Shown here: positions 36,583 through 45,811 of the stretch, piece by piece
Layout of the letters: the number at the start of each line of letters is the position of its first letter
How positions within the stretch are numbered: the first letter of the stretch is position 1
Origin: Dactylococcopsis salina PCC 8305
GTDB taxonomy: Bacteria; Cyanobacteriota; Cyanobacteriia; Cyanobacteriales; Rubidibacteraceae
Assembly: GCF_000317615.1 (NCBI RefSeq)
Contig: NC_019780.1
Location: 558,001 to 622,000, forward strand
DNA length: 64,000 nucleotides
Direction: 5' to 3'
Translations under genes and position numbers: made by a program
Notes under the pieces: generated by a model
Told to the model about the DNA's origin: nothing
Seen by the model: only the letters and a program-made list of their open reading frames with translations
Database searches by the model: none

Positions 36583-37494
36583 CTAATTAGTTGGAAGGGG
36601 TTGAAAGTTGGTTAATATCCATAAAACGGCGGGCAAACTGATAAAACTCAACACTGTAGAAACGACAACAGTTTTCGCGGCTCGATCGGGTTCGCCGCCA
36701 AATTCCCCGACCATTAACACGGTATTGACGGCTGCGGGCATTGCGGTTTGAAGCACTAAAACTTTTAGATCAAGCCCTGTTAAGTTTAACATAATACCAA
36801 CAAAAAGCGCGATCGCGGGGGCAATAATTAGGCGTAAAACAGAGGCAAACAATTGATATTTTCCCACTGTAAAACGGGTACTAGCTAACTGCATTCCTAA
36901 AATAATTAAAGCAATGGGAATGGATGCTTTCCCTAACTGTTCAATGCCAGCATCTAACCGATAAGGAAATTCGACATTGAGAAGATGAAACACAATTCCT
37001 GCAATCATTGCCCAAAACAAAGGTAACTTTAAAGTCATCACAACGCCATATTTCCAACCGTTACCTTTTAGCAATGCGGGAATAACTCCAAATAGAAGAA
37101 TTGCAGAAGTAATTAAACAAATAATCGCCCGTTCTAAACCTGCTTCGCCAAAAGCAAAACTGTTTAAAGGGAGTCCTAAATTACCGACATTTCCGAACAT
37201 TGTTGTCGCTATCAGACTCTTTCCCACTGTTTCGGAAAGGTTTCCCAAGCGATTAATTCCTAATACCAATAAATACAATAAACCAGAGGTAATAATAAAG
37301 CCAGCGACTAATCCTAGCGCTCCTTGAGGCGCGATCGTGGTACGATAAAGTTTATCTCCCACTAAAGCTGGAATGAGGATATAAAGTGCAAGTTGGGAGA
37401 GTGTTGCTTGGTCTAGGGAAAGATAGCGTTGTCCAATTGCACCGATAAAGATAATTAAGGCAACTGGAATGATTGCAGGAAGAAGAACGGTCAT
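36583..37494 (-). CDS. AEC (auxin efflux carrier) family transporter
   Basis: 303 residues, about ten hydrophobic helices. ILIPALVGDKLYRTT, TMFGNVGNLGLPLNSFAFG (the N-G-N-x-G-L-P motif of AEC/malonate-type carriers) and LQTAMPAAVNTVLMVGEFGG are typical. Inner-membrane solute transporter; substrate unknown. No partner gene; stop lies next to the heptamer-rich str upstream region. Confidence 0.9.
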   Translation of the reverse strand: MTVLLPAIIPVALIIFIGAIGQRYLSLDQATLSQLALYILIPALVGDKLYRTTIAPQGALGLVAGFIITSGLLYLLVLGINRLGNLSETVGKSLIATTMFGNVGNLGLPLNSFAFGEAGLERAIICLITSAILLFGVIPALLKGNGWKYGVVMTLKLPLFWAMIAGIVFHLLNVEFPYRLDAGIEQLGKASIPIALIILGMQLASTRFTVGKYQLFASVLRLIIAPAIALFVGIMLNLTGLDLKVLVLQTAMPAAVNTVLMVGEFGGEPDRAAKTVVVSTVLSFISLPAVLWILTNFQPLPTN

Positions 37495-37753
37495 AAAAGA
37501 AGATTACTGTCTATATCCCACTTAATCATAAGGCAAGCTGTACGATTCAATACAATGGACGATAGCAAGGGGAGATCAGTTTTTTTCACACCCACAACCC
37601 AGTCTTGTTGGGTTACACCCTTAGCTTTACTCAACCGACAACTACAAATTTTCTTTTCCCCCAATCATCGGGGGGTTAGGGGGGATAACTTTTCCCAAAT
37701 GGTATATTTATGGTTGCTCGATCGAATTTTGTTGTCAAGAATCAAGGAGAAAT

Positions 37754-38515
37754 ATGGCACAACAATCATCAGAAATCGAAGCGATAAAAGGATTTCCCGA
37801 TCATAATCAACTCCCTGAATCAGATGGAACATTCGTGAAAAACTTTCAAGAACATCCCCAAAGCATTTTATTAACAGATTCCTTATCAGAAGTCTTAAAA
37901 AAACTGCATCCTGATGGCAATTATGCAATTGGTCAAGACTGTGGAATTTACTGGCGAGAAACTGAACCACCCGAACGCGGTGCAGAAGCACCAGACTGGT
38001 TTTATGTCCCCAATGTTCCGCCCTTATACAATGGAGAAATTCGTCGTTCTTATGTATTTTGGCGAGAATTAAAAGCGCCTTTAATTGCCTTAGAATTTGC
38101 CAGTGGTGATGGTTCAGAAGAAAGAGACAACACCCCTTTATCTTCGACGAATGGTAGTACCATTAAACCTGGAAAGTTTTGGGTTTATGAAAAAATTATT
38201 CGCATTCCTTATTATGGAATTTATGAGATTAAAACGGGAAACTTAGAAGTCTATCACCTGCAAGATTTTTCCTATCGAAAATTAAACCCTAATCAAAGAG
38301 GACATTATGAAATCGAACCGTTAGGAGTAGAATTAGGTTTATGGCGAGGCACATATCAAAATCAAAATCAACTGTGGTTGAGATGGTGGGACTTAAACGG
38401 TAAACTTTTGCTTATTGGTGAGGAAAAAGCAACTGTTGAAAGACAAAAGACGATGCGGTTAGCGCAACGGCTGAGAGAATTAGGGATTGATCCAGAAGCG
38501 GAAGGTTTGATCTAA
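37754..38515 (+). CDS. Uma2 family (DUF820) putative restriction-like endonuclease
   Basis: 253 residues. The PD-(D/E)xK-like core is PDWFYVPN (about 75-82), APLIALEFASGDGSE (catalytic Glu near 113) and KFWVYEKIIRIPYYGIYE. A coiled C-terminus EEKATVERQKTMRLAQRLRELGIDPE is the standard Uma2 tail. These genes are multicopy in cyanobacteria and of unknown role, suspected of mobile or regulatory function. Preceded by AAGGAG at 37742 and a C/G palindromic repeat at 37652-37685. Confidence 0.9.
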   Translation: MAQQSSEIEAIKGFPDHNQLPESDGTFVKNFQEHPQSILLTDSLSEVLKKLHPDGNYAIGQDCGIYWRETEPPERGAEAPDWFYVPNVPPLYNGEIRRSYVFWRELKAPLIALEFASGDGSEERDNTPLSSTNGSTIKPGKFWVYEKIIRIPYYGIYEIKTGNLEVYHLQDFSYRKLNPNQRGHYEIEPLGVELGLWRGTYQNQNQLWLRWWDLNGKLLLIGEEKATVERQKTMRLAQRLRELGIDPEAEGLI

Positions 38516-38774
38516 TCACTAAACTGTAATTTTAATCACAAAAAACGTTGCGAAACGTAAAAAAAACCCGAAATGTAGAGAATTTAATGGTTTTGACGAT
38601 CCAGAATGGGCGATCGGGGTTTAGAATAATGCAGTGAAACATAGAACAGATAAGTATTCTAGGCTTTGGAAGCTATCTTTCTCAAGATAGATGTTAGTAA
38701 ATGCAAAGAAAACTTGCTCAGAGCAAGGAATCTGTCGTTATTGTAGAGAAACACTCAAAAATCAGGAGATTAAC
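38516..38774 (+). promoter_or_regulatory. long leader of the HU gene with two small inverted repeats
   Basis: CTATCTTTCTCAAGATAG (38671-38688) and CTTGCTC-A-GAGCAAG (38712-38726) can form hairpins in the 5' region of the HU gene; GGAG at 38764 is its ribosome site. No match to a known riboswitch. Confidence 0.4.
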
Positions 38775-39062
38775 ATGAATAAAGGTGATTTAGTTGATAA
38801 AATTGCCGATCGAGCGACCGTAACCAAAAAACAAGCAGACGCAGTATTAACCGCTGCTCTGGAAACGATTATGGAAGCGGTATCAGAAGGGGAAAAAGTG
38901 ACCTTAGTGGGTTTTGGATCGTTTGAGCGTCGGGAGCGCAAAGCACGAGAAGGACGGAATCCAAAAACAGGAGATAAAATGGAAATCCCAGCAACTAAAG
39001 TCCCTGCATTTTCTGCTGGGAAACTGTTTAAAGATCGAGTTGCTCCTGACGATGAAGAATAA
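38775..39062 (+). CDS. hup: HU family DNA-binding protein
   Basis: 95 residues from ATG 38775, after CAGGAG. MNKGDLVDKIADRATVTKKQ, GFGSFERRERKAREGRNPKT and the C-terminal PAFSAGKLFKDRV are the standard HU features, including the DNA-intercalating arm (RNPKTG). Nucleoid architecture. An upstream in-frame Met (38691) is rejected since it adds 28 unrelated residues. The next gene starts 21 bp downstream. Confidence 0.97.
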   Translation: MNKGDLVDKIADRATVTKKQADAVLTAALETIMEAVSEGEKVTLVGFGSFERRERKAREGRNPKTGDKMEIPATKVPAFSAGKLFKDRVAPDDEE

Positions 39063-39083
39063 TCCACCACAAAGGATTTAATC

Positions 39084-40163
39084 ATGATCAAACGACCAAT
39101 GCATGGAGGTAATTTAAATTGGGCGGCAAAAATCGCTGGCTGTCCTCCCTCTATGCTATTGGATTTTTCCGCGAGTATTAACCCTCTCGGTCCGCCAAAA
39201 AGTGCTATTAATGCTATTGAAAAGGGGCTGAGAGGACTCGAACATTATCCTGATCCCAATTATCCCGAATTGCGATTAACGCTAGGAAATTGGCACGATT
39301 TACCCCCAGAATGGATTTTACCTGGAAATGGGGCGGCGGAGTTGCTTACTTGGGGAGGGCGAGAACTAGCGGCTTTGGATGCAGTTTATGTGTTGAGTCC
39401 AGGATTTCGGGACTATAAACGGGCGTTAGATGCCTTTGGGGCAAAAATCATCTCTTGTCCTCTTGATGTGGCGAAAAGAAGCCAAAACTCGCTACTGGAA
39501 AAGGATTTAAAGTTAGATGCACCCATTACGAGTAACTGCGGGCTGCTGTTGAATAATCCTCACAATCCCACTGGTCAATTGTTCTCTCGTCGGGAAATTT
39601 TGCCGTATTTAGAGCAGTTTGCGCTGGTTGTGATTGATGAGGCGTTTATGGATTTTTTGCGCCCAGACGCTCAAGAAAGTCTCATTGAGGACGTTAAAAA
39701 CTATCCTAACTTGGTGGTGCTTCGATCGATGACTAAATTTTACACCTTGCCAGGGTTGCGTATTGGTTACGCGGTGGCTCATCCCCAACGGTTAAAACGG
39801 TGGGAAAAATGGCGCGACCCTTGGTCAGTTAATAGTTTAGCAGCAGTAGCGGCGGTGGCGGTAGTAGCAGATACAGAATTTCAGGAAAAAACTTGGCAAT
39901 GGTTGGAAAGCGCTCGATCGAAATTCTATCAAGATTTGCTGACAATTCCAGGCTTATCTCCTATTCCCAGCGCCGCCAACTTCTTCCTCGTTGCTACCGA
40001 CATTCCCGCTTCCCAACTACAAACCCAACTCCTGAAACAATCCCAAATTTTGATTCGTGACTGTCTCAGTTTCCCCGAATTAGGAGAAAACTATTTCCGT
40101 ATCGCCATCCGTTACCCTGAAGAAAATCAAAAACTGATCAATCAACTCACAATCAATCTCTAG
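39084..40163 (+). CDS. CobD/CobC-like PLP enzyme (threonine-phosphate decarboxylase or HisC-type aminotransferase)
   Basis: 359 residues, fold-type I aminotransferase. HGGNLNWAAKIAGCPPSMLLDFSASINPLG-like opening (conserved HGG and DFS.NINPLGPP), NNPHNPTGQLF, VIDEAFMDF and the PLP Lys in RSMTKFYTLPGLRIGY are all seen. The HGG..A...G......LDFSASINP N-terminus is specific for CobD/CobC, which makes (R)-1-amino-2-propanol O-2-phosphate for cobalamin. No other cob genes nearby. Its 3' end overlaps the convergent tnpB fragment by 11 bp, so the element inserted right at its stop. Confidence 0.85.
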   Translation: MIKRPMHGGNLNWAAKIAGCPPSMLLDFSASINPLGPPKSAINAIEKGLRGLEHYPDPNYPELRLTLGNWHDLPPEWILPGNGAAELLTWGGRELAALDAVYVLSPGFRDYKRALDAFGAKIISCPLDVAKRSQNSLLEKDLKLDAPITSNCGLLLNNPHNPTGQLFSRREILPYLEQFALVVIDEAFMDFLRPDAQESLIEDVKNYPNLVVLRSMTKFYTLPGLRIGYAVAHPQRLKRWEKWRDPWSVNSLAAVAAVAVVADTEFQEKTWQWLESARSKFYQDLLTIPGLSPIPSAANFFLVATDIPASQLQTQLLKQSQILIRDCLSFPELGENYFRIAIRYPEENQKLINQLTINL

Positions 40164-41025
40164 TTGAGTTCTCCATGTTTTGAAAAACATGGATTCCAAA
40201 CGTTGCTACGAAGCGAGATTGAATCTCGCAATCGAAGCGTTTACGATATGATTTCTTCAGCGTACTGAAAACATCATATCGCTTGGGAACACTCAAACAT
40301 TCCCGACATACCTCGGCTAGAGTTAACCCTAGCTGTGTACTTACCTTTCTTAAGATATTCGCCGCTCCATTACAGTCAGCATTGATTAGCCTACCTTTAC
40401 GAGTCTGATATAAACCTCTTTTCACTCTCTTTCCTGATGCTTTCCAGTTAGCAGGTTTCTCACCGCCGAACACTGGTAAATCATCATTATCCAAAAACGA
40501 GCTACGAGAAGTGTAACTTTCCTCGGTTTCGGTAAAATTGATTCCTACTGATTCTGCCAACTCTTTAATTCGGTTCTTGAGTCTAGCAGTGGGGATTTGT
40601 ACAAAGTTTTGGTTATTTTTTGAACCCAGATTGCAATTGGTTTTAACTCCTTGTCCCCAACCGAAAACAATGTTACCGATACGATGGTTAAGACAATAGT
40701 TAACGATAAACCGTGCTGTCTTATTTACAGCGTCACACATGAAACAGGATCGTTTATGGGTTAACTCGTCTAAGTATTCATCCCAATAAAAGTCTGTGTT
40801 CCTGAGCGGGAGTTGAGCCTGTCGAAACTTGTCGAAGGACTTCCCTTGTTTATACTTAGCAACTGTTTTGTTATATCTAGCATTCACACCCTTAATTTTA
40901 TGTCCGTCAACAATGAAACTCCTTCCGAGAGTGGAGACACAAGTCAGAAGATTATTTACCCCTGGGTCACACCCCAAAGCCTGAGAATAATCTAAATCGG
41001 TCGCTACTTTTTCTTCCACCCTGTA
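40153..41025 (-). pseudogene. tnpB: TnpB 3' exon (RuvC half) interrupted by a group II intron
   Basis: 288 residues open from the intron 3' joint. It contains RuvC-I LGCDPGVNNLLT, the VFGWGQGVKTNCNLGSKNNQ segment, TEESYTSRSSFLDND (candidate relocated catalytic Glu in this TnpB clade) and RuvC-III INADCNGAANILRK. Zinc-finger Cys pairs are absent, as in that clade. A spliced message joining 43686 to 41025 would give ELV-YRVEEK in frame. Hairpin CCATGTTTT-GA-AAAACATGG at 40173-40192 lies in the last codons and probably marks the element's right end. Confidence 0.85.
40173..40192. repeat. perfect hairpin at the right end of the intron-split tnpB element
   Basis: Nine-bp arms CCATGTTTT/AAAACATGG with a 2-nt loop. 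A similar-sized perfect hairpin (CCATCCGTTT/AAACGGATGG, 44531-44551) lies at the other side, 4.36 kb away. Confidence 0.7.
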
Positions 41026-41109
41026 GTTAACCTAAGCCAAGAGGTCGCCCTCTTGACTCGGCTTCAGAACGGTACGTGAAACTTTCGCTTCATACCGCTC
41101 CTCTCCAAA

Positions 41110-43011
41110 CTACGCTGTGTTAACAGCACTTCCCTGCTTAGTTTCCGATTTACGACTTTTCTTGGTTTTCTTTTGGGTTTTCTTTTGCCCCTTATTATCC
41201 ATTTGTCGTTGTCGGTCTTCGGCAGTTTTCTGATGGTGACAATGACGATGAAGTAACTGTAAATTCTTGTAATGGTCTTTGCCCCCTTCAGCTTTAGGGA
41301 CGATGTGGTCAACCTCCACTACATCTTCACCCTTGATGTAAAGTCCACAACGGGCGCATTTGCCTTTCTGACGCTTCATCAGGGTAGCAACCCGTTTCGG
41401 TGTGCCAGGGTATTCACCCCGACGTTTACTCCAGTACCGCCAATCTCCATCGTAAGGAGACTTTGTACCCTCGATTTTTATATGTCTTTCAATTGGTGTC
41501 CATGCGTGTTTCCACAGTTCGTGCGTACCCGCAATAGGAGAATTTGGTGTATCAGAAGGAGTTGAGAAGACCCATTTGTCTTTTCTATCTTCTTTTGCTA
41601 AATCTTTCTCCTTAGTCAAATGAAAGTATCTTTCTTCACACCATTTGAGGGTTTTGTTAGAGTGACGGCTTTTTATCCAGCGACGTAGTTTGTTATAGAC
41701 CATGTAATCTATGTGTGCAAATGTTTCCTTAGAGCAGACTGTTTTGTGATAGTTGCACCATCCCCTAATTATGGGGTTAAGTTTATCAATGATTACCTCT
41801 TGGGATTTACCTTTCATTGAATCTAATACCGAAACAATCTTTTCGTAATGTGTTTTGATACTTTTGTCGCTTGGTTTGATTATTGTCTTGAATCCGAGTA
41901 ACTTGCCATTTGTATTCTTTCCTGTATGGTTCTTCCCGACTTCATACTGTCGGATGTTCCATCCCAGAAAATCAAACCCTGCTCTTTCTTTCTCAGAATT
42001 ATGCAAGGTGTGACATATTCTCGTCTTGCTCTCGCTTAATTCTAAGCCTAAGCCATGTAACCACTGTTCAATAAGCGTTTTCGCCTGTTGGATGATGGAT
42101 TTATCCTTGTGGAGAACAACGAAATCATCTGCATACCTGATAAGAGAGATACTTTTACTATTAGCTTGTTTATTCCCTTTCCAAGTTTCAGCCCATTGTC
42201 TTATGTTTTCCTCAAGTCCATGCAGGGCGATGTTTGCCAATAGAGGACTTATCACCCCTCCTTGTGGTGTTCCCTCATTTGTTGGAAACCAATCGCCTCT
42301 ATCCAAGACCCCCGATTTCAACCAAGCTCGAATTTGTCGAGCCATAGTCGGGGTTGTATTTAATTTTCTTAAGAGAACATTGTGGTTTATACGGTCGAAA
42401 CATTTAGATATGTCAGCATCCAAAACCCATTTGGCTTTAGTTTTAATCGTCTTATAAATTGCCTCTTCCGCATCATGGCAAGAGCGTCCTGGTCTAAATC
42501 CGTACGAATTAGGCTCGAATTTTGCCTCCCATTCAGGCTCTAAAGCCAATTTGAGAAGTGCCTGCCTCGCACGGTCTTCCATTACTGGAATACCCAAGCC
42601 ACGTTTTTCTTTGCGACCTGGTTTTGGAATCCAGACCCGTCTTAAGGATTTACCCTTCCCTGTAAGAGTCAGGTTTTCAGCAAGGTTTAATCTTTGCTTA
42701 GGACTTAGGGTTTTTACACCATCTATCCCCGCAGTATTCTTACCCTGGTTATCCTGCGAAATGCGCCGTACCGCTAAGAGTTTGGCACACCAAGACCGTA
42801 ACAATAATCTTTGGAGTTTGTGAACTTTAGCCACGTCACCACTTAGAGAAGCTCGATAAATCCGTTTTTGGAGCTTAAACACCCGTATTTCAATCTCCTT
42901 CCAGTCAATCTGACTCCACTCCGTCTCTGCCATGAGATTAAACCCAAAGCCTAACCAGAGCATTAAAAAGGTCTTTGTCCGAGCATCACATTTATACCTG
43001 ATTTGGTTCAT
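41110..43011 (-). CDS. ltrA: group II intron reverse transcriptase/maturase with HNH endonuclease
   Basis: 633 residues, complete. RT0-RT7 span about 50-380: [52 protein letters not shown] and the catalytic [13 protein letters not shown] near residue 295-307. Domain X follows (FDFLGWNIRQYEVG ... RGWCNYHKTVCSKETFAHID). The C-terminal En domain is HNH: CARCGLYIKGEDVVEVDHIV, then LLHRHCHHQKT. The tail is very Lys-rich. Role: reverse transcription, RNA splicing and target cleavage for retrohoming. The first half is nearly the same as the fragment at 15990-16946. Confidence 0.95.
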   Translation of the reverse strand: MNQIRYKCDARTKTFLMLWLGFGFNLMAETEWSQIDWKEIEIRVFKLQKRIYRASLSGDVAKVHKLQRLLLRSWCAKLLAVRRISQDNQGKNTAGIDGVKTLSPKQRLNLAENLTLTGKGKSLRRVWIPKPGRKEKRGLGIPVMEDRARQALLKLALEPEWEAKFEPNSYGFRPGRSCHDAEEAIYKTIKTKAKWVLDADISKCFDRINHNVLLRKLNTTPTMARQIRAWLKSGVLDRGDWFPTNEGTPQGGVISPLLANIALHGLEENIRQWAETWKGNKQANSKSISLIRYADDFVVLHKDKSIIQQAKTLIEQWLHGLGLELSESKTRICHTLHNSEKERAGFDFLGWNIRQYEVGKNHTGKNTNGKLLGFKTIIKPSDKSIKTHYEKIVSVLDSMKGKSQEVIIDKLNPIIRGWCNYHKTVCSKETFAHIDYMVYNKLRRWIKSRHSNKTLKWCEERYFHLTKEKDLAKEDRKDKWVFSTPSDTPNSPIAGTHELWKHAWTPIERHIKIEGTKSPYDGDWRYWSKRRGEYPGTPKRVATLMKRQKGKCARCGLYIKGEDVVEVDHIVPKAEGGKDHYKNLQLLHRHCHHQKTAEDRQRQMDNKGQKKTQKKTKKSRKSETKQGSAVNTA

Positions 43012-43684
43012 AACATTACTCTACTTCACTTATTATCTTCGTAATCTAAAGTGGATACGTCTGCTTATCCTTCCTGTTGTAGAAGGCATTTGCTTCTTAT
43101 CCAATCCTTCCCTCGTTCTACCCGACAAATGAGTCAGAGATTGCGTCCCGACAGACTACTTGAGAAATCGACCTTTCCAAGAGTATGAACGAGGGTTACT
43201 TCGTTCCTGATTTCCATTGATTAAGACCTTAGCCCCCTACTTTCCACCGAGCAAAATTGAAGGTGTGATATGAACTTCGCGAAATCCATATCTTCTTGCT
43301 TTGAACTTATTTTGTTCCCTGCGGTAGCCTTTACGCAGGTTGCGGATGACGAATGGTTCAAACATAGGTTCGTTGACTAGGCATCGCCTTTTGCTAGGGA
43401 TTTACCAGTTTAGGCTTCCAGCAGTGACCCCATTTAACCCTGCTTCATCCTCAAGTAGTCAACTCTATAGATGAGGGTTATGCTGTCCTCTCACACCCTG
43501 AGAGGGATGGACTTGAATTAACGGGTTATACCCTACCTGTTTCTTAGCCGAAGCTCCACAGGCTCTCACCAACATGGAATTCAAGTTGTCAAGGTTCTGT
43601 ACCCCGAAGGGTTCTTTACCAAGCTCTGGTTTATACTCCGCAGTTCGAGTGAACTACAGTGATTTCACCAGAAACGAATCGCAC
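43012..43684 (-). ncRNA. 5' RNA domains (I-III) of the group II intron
   Basis: No ORF. 43012-43455 matches 16947-17390 in long blocks (for example GGGATTTACCAGTTTAGGCT), which identifies both as intron RNA. 43456-43684 is only present here and carries the 5' splice end. Not resolved into individual domains. Confidence 0.75.
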
Positions 43685-43685
43685 C

Positions 43686-44297
43686 AACGAGTTCCGCCCA
43701 AAGTTTTCCATGCTGAGGAAGGATTCTGATCTCAGAGATGTTAGTATCACCAATATAACTAACCGAGGGAATAGAAAATTCCTCTTCTTTTCCTTTTTCC
43801 CAATACTGCGTAATGACTCGACTCATTGGTAAGAACCAAGAACCTTCTTCATGGTTAAAACGAAGCCCATCAGAAGGAAAAGTAAAACTACATAGACCTC
43901 CTTTTGTTCTATAACCAGGGAGTTTTGGTTTATGGTCTAGTTCTCCATCAAACCACATTTCTAGCAGTTCGTTATAAGACTTAAACGCCTCTTCGACTGA
44001 CTTTAACAGTTGCTGACCTTGCTGTCCACCTAACCATTGGTAATGAGGATTTTCCTTAAAGTCTTTACAAAGCTGAGAATAACTAACTTTTACCTTTTTA
44101 TCCTTGAATTGACGACGAAAACAGTCATCCTTATCGAAAAACTCTCTGATTCCACAACTGGAAAAGTGAGCTTGTCTAATTTGATACACCGCCGTGTTCC
44201 ATAAGTTATTGGCTTCGTGGCACAGAAACACCAAAACATCCCTAGTTTGGTCAGTGATGTTGCCTGTAAGAAGGATTTTTGTCGTCCTATATGACAT
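43686..44297 (-). pseudogene. tnpB: TnpB 5' exon (N-terminal half)
   Basis: 204 codons up to the intron joint; the frame then runs 6 codons into the intron (GAIRFW, stop). N-terminus MSYRTTKILLTGNITDQTRD, followed by the helical WED/REC-type region of TnpB with EEAFKSYNELLEMWFDGELD and PKLPGYRTKGG, the conserved lead-in to RuvC-I. Unless the intron splices, no functional TnpB is made. Divergent from the small RHH gene with a 54-bp gap. Confidence 0.85.
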
Positions 44298-44351
44298 TGC
44301 TTAAAGTGTGATCGTTTAGATATACTCTAAGTGTAACTCCAATAATAGAAT

Positions 44352-44489
44352 ATGGCAAGAACCAAAAAGATGCAATTTAATGTCACAACTCAAGAGTATG
44401 AAACTTTGAAGAAAGTTGCTGAAAAGAAGAACTTGTCTATGGCAGAGGTGTTAAGAGACTACATTAAATCTTTGGACACAGAGGACTAA
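44352..44489 (+). CDS. 45-residue ribbon-helix-helix (CopG/Arc-like) protein
   Basis: MARTKKMQFNVTTQEYETLK then KVAEKKNLSMAEVLRDYIKS and LDTED. This is one complete RHH unit: a basic beta strand (KKMQFNVT), helix A, the N-S/T turn (NLSMAEV) and helix B. Too short for most gene callers. It lies divergently 54 bp from the tnpB start and inside the two terminal hairpins, so it is probably an accessory gene of the element, perhaps repressing tnpB. The stop codon lies in a palindrome GAGGAC-TAAA-GTCCTC (44481-44496). Confidence 0.75.
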   Translation: MARTKKMQFNVTTQEYETLKKVAEKKNLSMAEVLRDYIKSLDTED

Positions 44490-44551
44490 AGTCCTCATTC
44501 GCCTGTTCCTGAGCCTGTCGAAGGATTCATCCATCCGTTTCAAACGGATGG
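44481..44551. repeat. two hairpins at the left end of the intron-split tnpB element
   Basis: GAGGAC-TAAA-GTCCTC (44481-44496) and the perfect CCATCCGTTT-C-AAACGGATGG (44531-44551) followed by a T-rich CTGTTTTTCTG. The first overlaps the RHH stop. Between them lies CCTGAGCCTGTCGAAGGA, similar to a short repeat that is widespread in bacteria. Confidence 0.65.
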
Positions 44552-45811
44552 CTCTCTGACTGTTTTTCTGTAGTGTCTCCTGAAAAAGTTCATGTATCGG
44601 TGAAGACCGTTATTTGTTATTTGTTATTTGGTATTGGCGAAAAAGGTATCGTGGAATGGGAATGATGCTTTATTCAACATGAGGATTCGTTTGCATACCA
44701 TATTTTCTTGATTTTAACCACTACCTTTCTCTATGGTTACTCTTCGATAACTCTTTAAACCCTTATACTCGATCGAGGCTTGTCAATACGGGGAGGGGGG
44801 AGATGAGGAACGAGTTTCCTTGCTTTCAGGGGCGTTTTCTAAAATTGGCAACACTTCCCATTATATAGAAATACTCTATCAGAAAGCTCGATCGAGCGCA
44901 ACCCCTGAAAAAAAATTTCGCCCTTTTCTTGCTTCTCTTGATTTGTTATTTGTGATTTGTGATTTGGTATTGGCGAAAAAGGTATTGTGGAATGGGAATG
45001 ATGCTTTATTCAACATGAGGATTCATTTGCTTACCATATTTTCTAGATTTTGCCCACTGCTTTCACTTATGGTAAGTCTTCAGGATTTCCTTAAATTCTG
45101 ATGCTCGATCGAGGCTTGTCAATACGGGGAGGGGGGATATTAGGAACGAGTTTCCTTGCTTTCAGGGGCGTTTTCTAAAATTGGCAACACTTCCCATTAT
45201 ATATGAATACTCTATCAGAAAGCTCGATCGAGCGCAACCCCTGAAAAAAAATTTCGCCCTTTTCTTGCTTCTCTTGATTTGTTATTTGTGATTTGTGATT
45301 TGGTATTGGCGAAAAAGGCATTGTGGAATGGGAATGATGCTTTATTCAACATGAGGATTCATTTGCATACCATATTTTCTAGATTTTGCCTACGGTTAGT
45401 GATTTTTTTGTGGTCAGCTTAATTTAACTTAATGTTCATTTCGACCCCTAACCAGAAAAGAGGAAATCGCAAGCAACCAACGAAACCATAGGAGTTTTAT
45501 GGCAATAATCTGAAAATTGGCACTACTTCCCATCATGGTACGGTCATTTTATAACGGGACACGCCATTTGGCAAGAGTAGCGTCCTGAAATGGCGAAAAT
45601 TCGTTAAATATTAAGAATGATGTAGAAAAGGAATAAATAACAATTAATCGTCAAAAAAAACCTAGCAATATCTCTCTTCATCTCCACCCTTGCGAGTTGA
45701 TTTTATTCATAATGAAACAATCCTGCCAATCTCATTTAGAATTACTATAGTCGTAGGTTGGGTGAAGTGAAAACGCAACCCAACAAAGCAAGGAATAGCG
45801 AATAACAAATA
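44552..45811. repeat. 336-bp tandem repeat (about 2.3 units) in a 1.3-kb gene-free region
   Basis: 44579-44630 is the TGAAAAAGTTCATG..CGGTGAAGACCG element also at 53691 and 28882. Units of 336 bp start at 44631, 44967 and 45303 (GTATTGGCGAAAAAGG); the third breaks off at about 45390. Each full unit holds (i) inverted repeat TTACCATA/TATGGTAA-type arms, (ii) CGATCGAGGCTTGTCAATACG, (iii) an 87-bp segment bounded by TTTCAGGGG and CCCCTGAAA (44824-44910; 45160-45246). 45390-45750 is AT-rich with a further TTGGCACTACTTCCCAT fragment (45517), and 45755-45785 is a GTTGGGT palindrome. Small ORFs in the units are not conserved in frame and are not called. Confidence 0.9.

Larger units (their letters stand above)
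41026..43685 (-). mobile_element. complete group II intron inserted in tnpB
   Basis: Minus strand. 5' end GTGCGATTCGTTTCTGG at 43684 fits the GUGYG consensus; 3' end has domain V at 41100-41067 (GAGCGGTATG...ACGTACCGTTC, 34 nt with GAAA loop) and domain VI with stem CAAGAGG/CCTCTTG followed by CTTAGGTTAAC. The RT gene occupies the domain IV loop. About 2.66 kb. The exact joints are good to about 1-2 nt; with 41026/43685 as intron ends the tnpB frame is restored. All parts needed for mobility appear present. Confidence 0.9.

Noticed and set aside
44820-45101. 93-codon ORF in the 336-bp repeat region
   Set aside because: Not kept between the repeat units as a frame and spans a unit boundary.
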